Assembly: GCA_900768705.1 (NCBI GenBank)
Contig: CAAGEB010000068.1
Location: 9,711 to 73,710, forward strand
Direction of reading: 5' to 3'
DNA from: Oscillospiraceae bacterium
GTDB lineage: Bacteria; Bacillota; Clostridia; Oscillospirales; Ruminococcaceae
Length of the DNA: 64,000 nt
Shown here: positions 17,685-27,431 of the stretch, piece after piece
How the letters are laid out: each line of letters starts with the position of its first letter
Numbering within the stretch: position 1 is the stretch's first letter
Program-made: the position numbers and the translations under genes
The notes under the pieces: model-generated
Told to the model about the DNA's origin: nothing
What the model saw: the letters and a program-made list of their open reading frames with translations, nothing else
Database searches by the model: none

Positions 17685-18761
17685 ATGCCTGTTGTAATTG
17701 CTATATTGGTCTTTTGTATAATAATACTTTTGCACGAATTCGGGCATTTTATTGCCGCAAAGATATGCGGAATTTATGTCAAGGAATTTGCCTTTGGAAT
17801 GGGACCTGTAATTTTGCGGAAAAAGGGAAAGGAAACGGAGTATGTTATCCGTGCTTTTCCCATAGGAGGCTCCTGTTCTTTCGAGGGCGAGGACGGAGGC
17901 TATGACGACGATTATAACGAGGTGGAAGAACCAAATCCCAGGGCATTTAACCGCAAACCGGTATGGCAGAGAATGATAGTCATTTTGGCAGGTCCGATTA
18001 TGAACCTGATATTGGGATTTATTGTGGTTGTAATTTCTTTATGCTCCTCTTCTGCAATCGCCTCCACAACCATATCCGACTTCAAGGATCAGAGCGTAAG
18101 CAGCAGCTATCTTATGAGAAATGATGAAATATTGAGTATTGACGGACTTCCGGTTTTTTCAATATCCGATGTTTCATATAAGCTCCAGAGCAGTGACCGA
18201 AAAAATGAGAACGGCAATCTGGTATATGATTTTGTTGTAAGAAGAAACGGCGAAACCGTTACACTGAAAGATGTGGAATTTATGACCATTCACAATGATA
18301 ACGGTTCAGACGGTGTATATTTTGACTTTGTGGTTTATCGCATTGAAAAGAATTTTCCCAATGTCATAGTCCAGAGCTTTCGTGAATGCTGTTCCACGGC
18401 TAGGCTGATTATAATGACCCTTATTGATATGATTCAGGGTAAATACGGAATAAACGATCTTTCGGGTCCCATAGGAGTTGGTACGGTAATTTCCAATGCA
18501 GTATCAAAATATACCTTCTCCGATTTTATGAGTCTTGTTTCGCTTATTACCATAAATGTGGGTGTGTTCAATCTCCTTCCAATACCCGCATTGGACGGCT
18601 GTAGATTTATATTTTTGCTGATAGAGCTTATTCGCAGAAAGCCTGTAAAGCCACAGGTGGAAGGAATGGTGCATTTCGTAGGCTTTGCATTGCTTATGCT
18701 GCTGATGCTGGTTGTAACATTTAATGATATTGTAAAGCTCTTTACCGGAGGATTTAAGTGA
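17685..18761 (+). CDS. rseP: RIP metalloprotease RseP (M50, PDZ)
   Basis: Intramembrane site-2 protease that completes cleavage of membrane anchors such as anti-sigma factors. HEFGH at residues 17-21 lies in the first helix. An acidic insert (residues about 66-85) comes before the Arg-Ala-Phe-Asn-Arg-Lys-Pro stretch. One PDZ domain spans about 125-210, and NLLPIPALDGCRF near 295-307 gives the third zinc ligand. Length 358 aa. GGAGGG precedes the ATG. It overlaps ispG by 4 bases. The position between dxr and ispG is the usual one in Gram-positives. Confidence 0.95.
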   Translation: MPVVIAILVFCIIILLHEFGHFIAAKICGIYVKEFAFGMGPVILRKKGKETEYVIRAFPIGGSCSFEGEDGGYDDDYNEVEEPNPRAFNRKPVWQRMIVILAGPIMNLILGFIVVVISLCSSSAIASTTISDFKDQSVSSSYLMRNDEILSIDGLPVFSISDVSYKLQSSDRKNENGNLVYDFVVRRNGETVTLKDVEFMTIHNDNGSDGVYFDFVVYRIEKNFPNVIVQSFRECCSTARLIIMTLIDMIQGKYGINDLSGPIGVGTVISNAVSKYTFSDFMSLVSLITINVGVFNLLPIPALDGCRFIFLLIELIRRKPVKPQVEGMVHFVGFALLMLLMLVVTFNDIVKLFTGGFK

Positions 18762-19789
18762 AAAAAACAGTAAAGGTCGGAAATTGTGAATTAGGCGGCG
18801 GAAAGATTTATATTCAGTCAATGCTGAATATACCCGCCGATAATATAAAAGACAGCGTAAAACAAGCTGTTGAGCTTGAAAAAGCGGGCTGTGAAATTAT
18901 CAGAGCGGCAGTTCCGAGGATTGAAGATGCGCCGCTGATTTCGGCACTTAAAAATGCAGTTAATGTGCCTGTTGTTGCGGATATTCATTTTGATTACAGA
19001 ATTGCGCTTGTCTGTATCGAGCATGGCGTTGATAAAATACGGATAAATCCGGGCAATATCGGCTCCGAGGACAAAGTCAAAGCAGTTGCCGACGCTTGCA
19101 GAGAAAAAAATATTCCCATACGGATAGGCGTAAATTCCGGTTCGCTGGAGAAAAATCTTCTGGAGAAATACGGCAGACCAACACCGGAAGCTCTGGTTGA
19201 AAGCGCACTGAATAATGTGGCACTGCTTAATAAATTTGATTTTGACGACATTGTAATAAGTATAAAATCCTCCGATGTCCGACTGATGATTTCAGCATAC
19301 AGACAGCTTGCGGGTCAGACCGACTATCCGCTTCATCTGGGAGTTACGGAAGCGGGTACGGAGCGCATGGGAATAATTAAATCTGCGGTTGGAATAGGAT
19401 CGCTGCTTTGCGACGGCATAGGGGACACTATACGGGTATCTCTTACCGCCGATCCTGTTCGAGAGATATATGCGGCAAAGGATATACTTAAAGCCTGCGG
19501 GCTGTACAAGGGAGCGGAAATCGTTTCTTGCCCCACCTGCGGACGGACGAGAATTGACCTTATCGGTCTTGCGGGTCAGGTTGAAAAAATGCTTGAGGCT
19601 GTGGACAAGCCTATTAAGGTTGCTGTAATGGGCTGTGCTGTCAACGGTCCGGGAGAAGCAAGAGAAGCCGATATAGGAATTGCCGGAGGAAAGGGAGAAG
19701 GCATTATTTTCAAGAAGGGCAGAATTCTTCGTAAAGTACCGGAAGATCAGCTGCTGGCGGAACTGAAAAAGGAAATTGACTTGTTGTAA
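18758..19789 (+). CDS. ispG: 4-hydroxy-3-methylbut-2-enyl diphosphate synthase (flavodoxin)
   Basis: [4Fe-4S] enzyme of the MEP pathway. Cluster cysteines appear in SCPTCGRTRIDL and VAVMGCAVNGPGEA; the TIM-barrel block VPVVADIHFDYRIAL is clear. Length 343 aa is the short bacterial form. The start is a GTG at 18758 overlapping the rseP stop, with GGAGG upstream, so translation is coupled. The N-terminal block reads IQSMLNIPADN where many homologues have QSMTNT. Confidence 0.96.
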   Translation: MKKTVKVGNCELGGGKIYIQSMLNIPADNIKDSVKQAVELEKAGCEIIRAAVPRIEDAPLISALKNAVNVPVVADIHFDYRIALVCIEHGVDKIRINPGNIGSEDKVKAVADACREKNIPIRIGVNSGSLEKNLLEKYGRPTPEALVESALNNVALLNKFDFDDIVISIKSSDVRLMISAYRQLAGQTDYPLHLGVTEAGTERMGIIKSAVGIGSLLCDGIGDTIRVSLTADPVREIYAAKDILKACGLYKGAEIVSCPTCGRTRIDLIGLAGQVEKMLEAVDKPIKVAVMGCAVNGPGEAREADIGIAGGKGEGIIFKKGRILRKVPEDQLLAELKKEIDLL

Positions 19790-19802
19790 GAAGGGATTGT
19801 GT

Positions 19803-22800
19803 ATGTCTGCAAAGCTTTCTGATTTGTTTGAAAATATAAGTCTGTCTGCGGTTATTTCGGAGGGCAGGGTACTTAAAATCGCACATAATGCGGCAAAGGA
19901 TAAAATAAATCTCAGCATTGAGTTTGATGAACTGGTTCCGATGAAGGAGCTTTTTACAGTCAATGAAATTTTATCGGAGCAGCTTGAGGGTGCAGATGTT
20001 ACCATTTACCCGAAATTTCACCCCAGCTTATTTACATCCGATTATATTTATGACATAATTGACCTGATAAAAAAAAAGAACATCTCTGTAAACGGTTACC
20101 TGGATGATGTGGAAATAAGTGATGACGGACAAACATACGAAATTACGCTCAAGTCCGGCGGTCAAAGCCTTCTGGTGGGTTTGGGAATAGATAAGAAAAT
20201 AGCAAATTTTGTCCGCGGATTTTTTGACAGAGGAATCAATGTTGTTTTTTCATCGGAAAATGAGCTGGATGTTGCCGGATATATTGAACAGGAGCAGTCG
20301 GTTCCGCTGGAAAAAATATCAATAAAAGAAAATACACCCTCCCAGGAATCGGGAAATTATCGTTCCGGAGGTCGGTCACGCAAACCTGTTTTCCTGTCTG
20401 AACCTACCGAGATAACCCTGCCCTTTGAGAGCGAGCATTTTGATAAACAGGCAAGGCTTATCTATGGAAAAGGAAATTTTGAAGCCCCCGAACCGATGTC
20501 CGAACCTTTTTCAGAGGGCGATGAAGCCACTGTCTGGGGAAAGGTTTTCAAAACCGATGAGCGGGTTTCCAGAGATGGAAAGACCTTTATTTTTACTGCG
20601 TATTTCTCCGACAAGACATCCTCTCAGATACTCAAAATTATTACGGGAACGGAAAACACCGATACGGTAAAGAACAGTATTGCTCCGGGCAAAGCCGTGA
20701 TAGTATGCGGAAAATTTGAGGTGGACGCATTTTCAAAGGAGCTTAATATCCGTCCCAATTCCATTGCGGAAATTTCTGTACATTCCCGTTCCGACAAGGC
20801 AGAGGAAAAGCGTGTTGAGCTTCATTTGCATACCAATATGTCGGATATGGACGCTGTTACGCCGCCTGCCGAGCTGGTAAAACAGGCGTTTGAGTGGGGT
20901 CATAAGGCTGTTGCCATTACAGACCACGGAAATGCTCAGGCATACCCGGAGGCTATGAATACAGTTGAGTCTATCCGAAAAAAAGGCGGAGAGTTCAAAG
21001 TAATTTACGGACTTGAGGCTTATTTTGTCAATGACAGCGAATCGCTGGTTTCCGGGTGCAATGACTATTCTCTTGATGATGAGATTATTGTATTCGATCT
21101 GGAGACAACAGGTCTGAGCGCAAAAACCGACAGAATTATAGAAATAGGTGCCGTCAAGCTGAAAAACGGTGAAATCGTTGAGGAGTTCCAGACCTTTGTG
21201 AACCCCGAATGTTCTATTTCGGACAAAATTACCGAGCTTACCGGAATAAGAGATGATATGGTTGCAGACGCTCCCTCCGAACAGGAGGCTGTAACAAAGT
21301 TTATTGAGTTTGCCGGAAAAGGGGTATTGATAGCCCATAATGCGCCCTTTGATACATCATTTATTAAGGAATCGGTTTCACGGCTTAATATCGATTATCG
21401 TTTCAGCTGGGTTGATACTATTCCTTTGTGTAAGGTAATCAAGCCCCGCCTTAAAAACTATAAGCTTGATACGGTTGCCAAGGAATATAAGCTGGGAGAT
21501 TTTAACCACCACCGTGCAATTGACGACGCCAAAATGCTGGCTAATATCTTTCTTTGTCTCGTTGAGGATGCAAGAAAGCAGGGAAGAATAGAAAAATTGG
21601 GGGATTTCAATACTGTTTTCGGAAGCGTTGACCCGAAAAAGCTTCCTTCCTACCACATGATTATACTTGTAAAGAATAAGGCGGGATTAAAAAATCTTTA
21701 CAAATTGATTTCCTATTCCAACCTGAACTATTTTTACAAGAAGCCCAGAATACCGCTTTCCGAGCTGAATAAACATCGTGACGGATTGATTATCGGTTCG
21801 GCATGCGAAGCGGGTGAACTCTTCCGTGCCATACTTGACGATAAATCGGAGGAAGAAATTGATAAAATCGCAGCAACTTATGACTATTATGAAATACAGC
21901 CTATTGCGAACAACCGTTTTCTTGTTCGTGAGGGCAGAGTTGCCGATGATGACGCTCTTCGTGAGATGAATAAGAAAATAGTGTCTCTTGCGGACAAGCA
22001 CCACAAAAAATGCGTTGCAACCTGTGATGTTCATTTTAAGGACAAGGAAGACGGAGTTTTCAGAAAAATTCTTCAGGCAGGGCAGGGATACAGTGATGCA
22101 GATAATCAGGCTCCGCTGTATTTCCGAACAACGGATGAAATGCTGGAAGAATTCAGCTATCTTGGAGAAGAAAAAGCGTATGAGGTTGTTGTAAAAAACA
22201 CCAATGATATTGCGGATATGATAGACGGTGATGTGCGCCCCATACCGGAGGGAACATTTACGCCTTCTATGGACGGAGCGGAGCAGGAGCTTCAGGATCT
22301 TTGCTGGGGAAGAGCCCACGCATGGTACGGTGATGATCTCCCTGAAATTGTTGAAAGCCGATTGAAGCGTGAGCTGGACGCCATTATCAAGTACGGATTT
22401 TCCGTACTGTATATGATTGCGCAGAAGCTGGTTAAATTCTCGGAGGACAACGGGTATCTGGTAGGCTCCCGTGGTTCGGTAGGATCTTCTTTCGTTGCGA
22501 TTATGTCGGGAATATCGGAGGTTAATCCGCTGGCACCACATTATCGTTGTCCCAAGTGCCGTTTCAGTGATTTTGTCACCGACGGTTCGGTAGGTTCGGG
22601 CTTCGACCTTCCTCCTAAGAATTGTCCGAAATGCGGCACCGATATGATAAGAGACGGACACGACATTCCTTTTGAAACCTTCCTGGGATTCAAAGGCGAT
22701 AAGTCGCCCGATATCGATCTTAACTTCTCCGGCGAGGTTCAGGGCAAAGTGCACAGATATACCGAAGAGCTTTTCGGTAAGGATCATGTATTCAAAGCGG

Positions 22801-24140
22801 GAACCATTTCCGCTGTAAAGGATAAAACCGCCTACGGCTATGTAAAAAAGTACTGTGAAGAACGGGGGCTTTCCTATAACAACGCTGAAATTGAACGGCT
22901 CACCATCGGCTGTACGGGAGTAAAGCGTACCACATCTCAGCATCCCGGCGGAATGGTAGTTGTTCCCAGCGAGTATGAAGTGTATGATTTTACACCGGTT
23001 CAGCATCCTGCCGACAAAACAGAAAGCGATATGATTACAACCCATTTCGACTTCCATGCACTTCATGATACCATTTTGAAGCTGGACGAGCTTGGTCACG
23101 ATGTTCCGACGCTTTATAAACACCTTGAGGATATGACGGGCATAAAAATTGCCGATGTTCCCACAACGGATCCTAAGGTTTATGAACTGTTTACATCTAC
23201 CGAGCCTCTTGGACTTACCTCCGAGGAGTTAGGAGTAAGCAGCGGAACATACGGAATACCGGAATTCGGAACAAGCTTTGCAATGCAGATGCTGAAAGAC
23301 GCCCAGCCGAAAAATTTCTCCGATCTGCTTCAGATTTCGGGACTATCCCACGGAACGGATGTATGGCTCGGAAACGCACAGGATTTGATCAAGGACGGCA
23401 CCTGTACAATTTCCGAAGTAATCGGAACCCGTGACGGCATTATGGTTTACCTTATGCATAAGGGCGTTGAACCGGGTCTTGCATTCAAAATTATGGAGAT
23501 AACCCGAAAGGGCAATGCCAAGAAGCTTTTCAACGATGAGATTTATCAGGCATTCAAGGATAATAATGTTCCCGAATGGTATGTGGAAAGCTGTAAGAAA
23601 ATCAAATATATGTTCCCGAAAGCCCACGCAGCAGCCTATGTAACTGCGGCAGTAAAGCTTGCCTGGTTTAAAATTTACAAACCTGCGGAATTCTACGCCG
23701 CAACTCTCACCAAGCATACCGAAAATCTGGAGCTTTCAACCGTATTGCAGGGAAAATCGGCGGTGAAGCAGCGCATTGACGCACTTAAAGCTTCGCAGAA
23801 TAAAACTGCAAAGGACGAAGGAATACTTGATGCATTGCTGCTCGTATATGAAATGATGCTCCGAGGAATTAAAGCACTGCCGGTGGACGCAAAAAAATCC
23901 CGTGCGGTTACTTATGCAGTTGAGGACGGAAATCTCAGAATGCCATTTATGGCAGTGGCAGGGTGCGGAGAAAATGCCGCTATCAAGCTCAAGGAAGTTA
24001 TCGACGCAGGAAATTGTATAAGCATTGATGAAATTCAGTCAGAAAGCGGAGTAAATAAAACCGTTATCGAAAAGCTGAAGGAAATGGGTGTTTTTGCAGG
24101 TTTCCAACAGTCTGCACAGGGTACTTTGTTTGATATGTAG
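19803..24140 (+). CDS. polC: DNA polymerase III alpha subunit, PolC type
   Basis: Replicative polymerase of low-GC Gram-positives, 1445 aa. Domains in order: PolC N-terminal region, OB fold near 220-320, PHP split by the exonuclease (HLHTNMSDMDAVT near 337), DEDD proofreading domain (FDLETTGLSA near 430), a zinc pair CPKC at about 915 and 940, the polymerase core with PDIDLNFSGEVQ near 968, then the C-terminal HhH region. The last residues QGTLFDM contain a QxxLF-type clamp-binding motif. The start is ATG 19803; the reading frame is open further back but overlaps ispG. It ends the conserved cluster. Confidence 0.97.
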   Translation: MSAKLSDLFENISLSAVISEGRVLKIAHNAAKDKINLSIEFDELVPMKELFTVNEILSEQLEGADVTIYPKFHPSLFTSDYIYDIIDLIKKKNISVNGYLDDVEISDDGQTYEITLKSGGQSLLVGLGIDKKIANFVRGFFDRGINVVFSSENELDVAGYIEQEQSVPLEKISIKENTPSQESGNYRSGGRSRKPVFLSEPTEITLPFESEHFDKQARLIYGKGNFEAPEPMSEPFSEGDEATVWGKVFKTDERVSRDGKTFIFTAYFSDKTSSQILKIITGTENTDTVKNSIAPGKAVIVCGKFEVDAFSKELNIRPNSIAEISVHSRSDKAEEKRVELHLHTNMSDMDAVTPPAELVKQAFEWGHKAVAITDHGNAQAYPEAMNTVESIRKKGGEFKVIYGLEAYFVNDSESLVSGCNDYSLDDEIIVFDLETTGLSAKTDRIIEIGAVKLKNGEIVEEFQTFVNPECSISDKITELTGIRDDMVADAPSEQEAVTKFIEFAGKGVLIAHNAPFDTSFIKESVSRLNIDYRFSWVDTIPLCKVIKPRLKNYKLDTVAKEYKLGDFNHHRAIDDAKMLANIFLCLVEDARKQGRIEKLGDFNTVFGSVDPKKLPSYHMIILVKNKAGLKNLYKLISYSNLNYFYKKPRIPLSELNKHRDGLIIGSACEAGELFRAILDDKSEEEIDKIAATYDYYEIQPIANNRFLVREGRVADDDALREMNKKIVSLADKHHKKCVATCDVHFKDKEDGVFRKILQAGQGYSDADNQAPLYFRTTDEMLEEFSYLGEEKAYEVVVKNTNDIADMIDGDVRPIPEGTFTPSMDGAEQELQDLCWGRAHAWYGDDLPEIVESRLKRELDAIIKYGFSVLYMIAQKLVKFSEDNGYLVGSRGSVGSSFVAIMSGISEVNPLAPHYRCPKCRFSDFVTDGSVGSGFDLPPKNCPKCGTDMIRDGHDIPFETFLGFKGDKSPDIDLNFSGEVQGKVHRYTEELFGKDHVFKAGTISAVKDKTAYGYVKKYCEERGLSYNNAEIERLTIGCTGVKRTTSQHPGGMVVVPSEYEVYDFTPVQHPADKTESDMITTHFDFHALHDTILKLDELGHDVPTLYKHLEDMTGIKIADVPTTDPKVYELFTSTEPLGLTSEELGVSSGTYGIPEFGTSFAMQMLKDAQPKNFSDLLQISGLSHGTDVWLGNAQDLIKDGTCTISEVIGTRDGIMVYLMHKGVEPGLAFKIMEITRKGNAKKLFNDEIYQAFKDNNVPEWYVESCKKIKYMFPKAHAAAYVTAAVKLAWFKIYKPAEFYAATLTKHTENLELSTVLQGKSAVKQRIDALKASQNKTAKDEGILDALLLVYEMMLRGIKALPVDAKKSRAVTYAVEDGNLRMPFMAVAGCGENAAIKLKEVIDAGNCISIDEIQSESGVNKTVIEKLKEMGVFAGFQQSAQGTLFDM

Positions 24141-24141
24141 C

Positions 24142-24174
24142 ACAAAATCAATTGCGATTGTTGACTGATTTTGT
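24142..24174 (+). repeat. Inverted repeat after polC
   Basis: A perfect 9-bp stem, ACAAAATCA with TGATTTTGT, around 15 bases, starting one base after the polC stop. No T-run follows, so it is at best a weak terminator or mRNA-end stabiliser. Confidence 0.5.
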
Positions 24175-24201
24175 CTGAAATAACAAAGATATTTCCTGCG
24201 C

Positions 24202-24230
24202 TTGACAAATTAGGCTTTATATGATAGTAT
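24202..24230 (+). promoter_or_regulatory. Promoter of the histidine operon
   Basis: TTGACA, 17 bp, TAGTAT with an extended -10 (TGA just before). It lies 68 bases upstream of the hisZ TTG. No T-box or His leader peptide was recognised in the short leader. Confidence 0.82.
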
Positions 24231-24297
24231 ATTATTGTAGTATTGTGATAATATGTTAGCACATCACTATGATAAAGTGAATGAAGGGGAAACGGAC

Positions 24298-25491
24298 TTG
24301 AAAAGAAATGATTTATTGACTCCCGAAGGAACAAGAGATCTGCTTTTTGATGAATGTACCGCAAAGCGGACAATCATTGAACGGCTTACAGGAATATTCG
24401 AGAGCTACGGATATTCGGAGGTGATAACTCCGGGACTGGAATTTTATGATGTATTTAACGGAAAAGCCAGACATTTTCCTCAGGAAACAATGTATAAGCT
24501 TGTAGATGGAAAAAACCGTCTCATGGTGCTTCGTCCCGATAATACCTTGCCTATAGCTCGTCTTGCGGCAACAAGACTTTGCGGAGAAGCGCTTCCGCTG
24601 AAGCTTTTCTACAATCAGAGCATTTTTATGGTAAATCCCAAGGACAGCGGACGGGACGACGAGTTTTCCCAGAGCGGCATAGAAATAATCGGCGGTGAAA
24701 GAGCTGACTATGAAGCACTTTTCCTTGCGGCAAAGGCACTTTCTGCCTGCGATGAAGACTATAGGCTGGAAATCGGTGAAAGCGGAATTTTCCGTGAACT
24801 TATTGCAGAGCTTGCTCCCGCTTCCGAGGAGGAAGCGGAGAAAATTCGCAGCTTTGTGGAGACTAAAAATTATCCTGCACTTAACGAAGCATTGCAGGGC
24901 TTTGACAGCCCTGCCGCAAAAGCAATAGCTGTTCTTCCGAAGCTGTTCGGAGGAATGGAAGTATTCGAAGAAGCGGAAAAATATCTTGTTTCGGACAGTG
25001 TTTCAGAAAAGCTTGTAAACCTGAAGCAGCTTTGCGAGGATCTGATTTCCGCAGGTTTGGGCGATAAGCTTCGGGTAGATCTGGGACTGGTTCATAAGAA
25101 GAATTATTACACGGGAATTATTTTCAGAGGCTATGTGGAGGGCTACGGTCAGCCTGCTCTTTCTGGCGGACGCTATGATAATCTGTTGGGAGATTTCGGC
25201 AGAGAGGCAGCCGCCGTGGGATTTGCGGTGAATGTGGAGGCTGCCGCTAAGGTATTGCTTCGGAAATCCAGAGCAAAGCTTACCAAGAAAGCCGATGTGC
25301 TTGTATTCGGGGAAAAAGGAGCCGAAGTGGCTGCACTGCTGCACTGTGATAAATTAATCGGAGAAGGTTTGTCCGTGTATAATTTCTTAGGAGCTTGTCC
25401 GAAATGTGCGGAGAAATATGCGGTATTCCATAATATACATCGAATTGATGTTATTTCCCGGGATGGCAAAATCAGCCGGAAAGAGGTGTGA
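24298..25491 (+). CDS. hisZ: ATP phosphoribosyltransferase regulatory subunit
   Basis: A histidyl-tRNA-synthetase-like protein without tRNA charging that activates short HisG. TPEGTRDLLFDE is motif-1-like; LRPDNTLPIARLAA, GIEIIGGERADYEA and SGGRYDNLLGDFG follow class-II folds. At 397 aa it lacks the full anticodon-binding domain of HisS. The start is a TTG at 24298 with GAAGGGG 8 bases before; an in-frame ATG at 24253 has no ribosome site. hisG follows after 3 bases, which fits the HisZ-HisG complex. Confidence 0.92.
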   Translation: MKRNDLLTPEGTRDLLFDECTAKRTIIERLTGIFESYGYSEVITPGLEFYDVFNGKARHFPQETMYKLVDGKNRLMVLRPDNTLPIARLAATRLCGEALPLKLFYNQSIFMVNPKDSGRDDEFSQSGIEIIGGERADYEALFLAAKALSACDEDYRLEIGESGIFRELIAELAPASEEEAEKIRSFVETKNYPALNEALQGFDSPAAKAIAVLPKLFGGMEVFEEAEKYLVSDSVSEKLVNLKQLCEDLISAGLGDKLRVDLGLVHKKNYYTGIIFRGYVEGYGQPALSGGRYDNLLGDFGREAAAVGFAVNVEAAAKVLLRKSRAKLTKKADVLVFGEKGAEVAALLHCDKLIGEGLSVYNFLGACPKCAEKYAVFHNIHRIDVISRDGKISRKEV

Positions 25492-25494
25492 GCA

Positions 25495-26124
25495 ATGGAT
25501 AAGAAGGTCAGAATAGCTCTTACCAAGGGCAGAATTGAAGAGAAAGCGGTTAATCTTCTGGAAAAAATAGGCTACGATGTAAGCGAGCTAAGAGCCAAGG
25601 GACGCAGACTCATTCTGTCGATACCGGGAGAAAACATTGAGGTTGTGCTGGCAAAGGCGGCGGATGTCATTACTTATGTGGAGCACGGCGTCTGTGATCT
25701 GGGAGTAGTGGGCAAGGATACCATTATGGAGCACGGCGGAAAGTTTTTCGAGATCTGCGATCTGGGTTTCGGAAAGTGCAAATTTGCGCTGGCGGTTAAA
25801 AAAGGCACAAATTTCTATGACGGCTATGGCGTTAAGACTGTCGCAACAAAGTATCCGGAGGTAACACGGAATTTCTTTGAAGCAAAGGGAATTGATGTGG
25901 ATATAGTCAAAATCGAAGGTTCTGTTGAGCTTGCGCCGCTGGTTGGCTTGTCCGATGGAATTGTGGATATTGTGGAAACAGGCACTACTCTCCGTGAAAA
26001 CGGTCTTGAGGTATATGAGGATGTAGCTCCCATTTCTGCACGGCTGATAGTCAATACGGTCAGTATGAAATTGAAGCAGGAGCGTATTCAGGAAATTGCG
26101 GGGCTTATTGAGGAGAATTTGTGA
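25495..26124 (+). CDS. hisG: ATP phosphoribosyltransferase, short form
   Basis: First committed step of histidine synthesis (ATP plus PRPP). KVRIALTKGRIEEKAVNLLE and the PRPP loop DIVETGTTLRENGLEV are diagnostic. At 209 aa it lacks the C-terminal ACT-like regulatory domain of long HisG, so it needs HisZ, encoded just upstream. GAGGTG precedes the ATG. Its stop overlaps the hisD start. Confidence 0.96.
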   Translation: MDKKVRIALTKGRIEEKAVNLLEKIGYDVSELRAKGRRLILSIPGENIEVVLAKAADVITYVEHGVCDLGVVGKDTIMEHGGKFFEICDLGFGKCKFALAVKKGTNFYDGYGVKTVATKYPEVTRNFFEAKGIDVDIVKIEGSVELAPLVGLSDGIVDIVETGTTLRENGLEVYEDVAPISARLIVNTVSMKLKQERIQEIAGLIEENL

Positions 26125-27419
26125 TGATAAAGATAATTAAAGCAGACGGTGCGGAAAAGGAATTCCTTGCGGGAGTTGAAAAGCGTGCCGGAGAAGTTAA
26201 TGCCGAAGTGGAGAAAACCGTAAAGGCTATACTTGAGGATGTAAAACAGAATGGAGATGCGGCGGTAAAAAGCTATACGCAGAAATTTGACTGTCCCAGT
26301 CCTCAGTATTATCTTGTTCCCGATGAAGCTATTCAGGACGCATTAACGGAGGCTAATGAAAAATCTCCGGAATTTGTAAATGCAATGCTGAATGCCGTAG
26401 AGAATATCACCGCATTCCATACCAGACAGAAGCGGGAAGGCTTTTGTGTTACGGAAGCAAACGGAGTAATTATGGGACAGCGGGTAAGAGGTCTGGACAG
26501 GGTAGGATTGTATGTTCCCGGAGGTACGGCAGCATATCCCTCCTCCGTATTGATGAATGCGATACCCGCCAAAATTGCAGGCGTCAAGGAAATCATTATG
26601 GTAACTCCGCCGCTCAAGGACGGCACGGCGAATAAGGATATTCTTGTTGCGGCAGCACTTTGCGGAGTAGATAAGATATATCTGGTGGGAGGCGCACAGG
26701 CGATCGGAGCGCTGGCATACGGAACAGAAGAAATCCCCCGTGTATCGAAAATTGTAGGTCCCGGCAATATTTTTGTTGCGACGGCAAAAAAACTGGTTTA
26801 CGGAACTGTTGATATTGATATGGTCGCAGGTCCTAGCGAGATACTTGTTTTTGCGGACGAAACAGCAAACCCCGTTTATCTTGCCGCTGACCTTATGTCT
26901 CAGGCGGAACACGACAAGCTGGCAAGCGCTGTGATGATTACAACAAGTATGGATGTTGCCGTAAGAACACAGGCTGAAATTGAACGGCAGGCATCTTCTC
27001 TTTCCCGCAGGGAAATAATTGAAGCGTCGCTTGATAATTACGGCGGAATTATTGTATGCGAGGATATGGACTACGCAATTGAAATTGCCAATACCATTGC
27101 TCCCGAGCATCTTGAAGTGGTTGCTGAAAATCCGATGCAGTATATCGGAAAGCTGGATAATGTAGGATCGCTGTTCCTTGGACAATATTCACCCGAGCCT
27201 CTGGGAGATTACTATGCGGGACCGAACCATGTCCTCCCCACCAGCGGTACCGCCCGTTTCTTCTCACCTCTGGGAGTGGATAGCTTCGTCAAGCGTTCCA
27301 GCTACATAAGCTATACAAAGGAAGCACTGCTTGATGCGGCGGATGATATTATTCTGCTTGCGGAGCGGGAGAAGCTGACGGCTCACGCAAATTCCATCAA
27401 GGTCAGAAAAGAGAACTGA
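26124..27419 (+). CDS. hisD: Histidinol dehydrogenase
   Basis: Zinc- and NAD-dependent, last two steps of histidine synthesis. Blocks: GLYVPGGTAAYPSSVLMNA, VAGPSEILVFADE, DLMSQAEHD with zinc ligands, and GPNHVLPTSGTARF. Length is 431 aa from the ATG at 26124; a GTG one codon earlier is equally possible because AGGAG lies 5 or 8 bases before. It overlaps hisG by one base. Confidence 0.96.
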   Translation: MIKIIKADGAEKEFLAGVEKRAGEVNAEVEKTVKAILEDVKQNGDAAVKSYTQKFDCPSPQYYLVPDEAIQDALTEANEKSPEFVNAMLNAVENITAFHTRQKREGFCVTEANGVIMGQRVRGLDRVGLYVPGGTAAYPSSVLMNAIPAKIAGVKEIIMVTPPLKDGTANKDILVAAALCGVDKIYLVGGAQAIGALAYGTEEIPRVSKIVGPGNIFVATAKKLVYGTVDIDMVAGPSEILVFADETANPVYLAADLMSQAEHDKLASAVMITTSMDVAVRTQAEIERQASSLSRREIIEASLDNYGGIIVCEDMDYAIEIANTIAPEHLEVVAENPMQYIGKLDNVGSLFLGQYSPEPLGDYYAGPNHVLPTSGTARFFSPLGVDSFVKRSSYISYTKEALLDAADDIILLAEREKLTAHANSIKVRKEN

Positions 27420-27431
27420 TTGGAGTATTTT

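Noticed and set aside
21687..23123. A 478-codon frame on the minus strand opposite polC
   Set aside because: It lies entirely within the polC coding region, has no ribosome site or recognisable domain, and its composition is the shadow expected from polC codon bias. The polC frame carries all catalytic motifs.
24141..24297. A T-box or His leader attenuator before hisZ
   Set aside because: No T-box core (TGGNACCGCG-like) and no run of His codons were found in the short leader, only a promoter and a 9-bp inverted repeat.
26343..27185. A 280-codon minus-strand frame opposite hisD
   Set aside because: Antisense shadow of a fully conserved hisD; the translation is rich in Cys, His and Asn without domain motifs.
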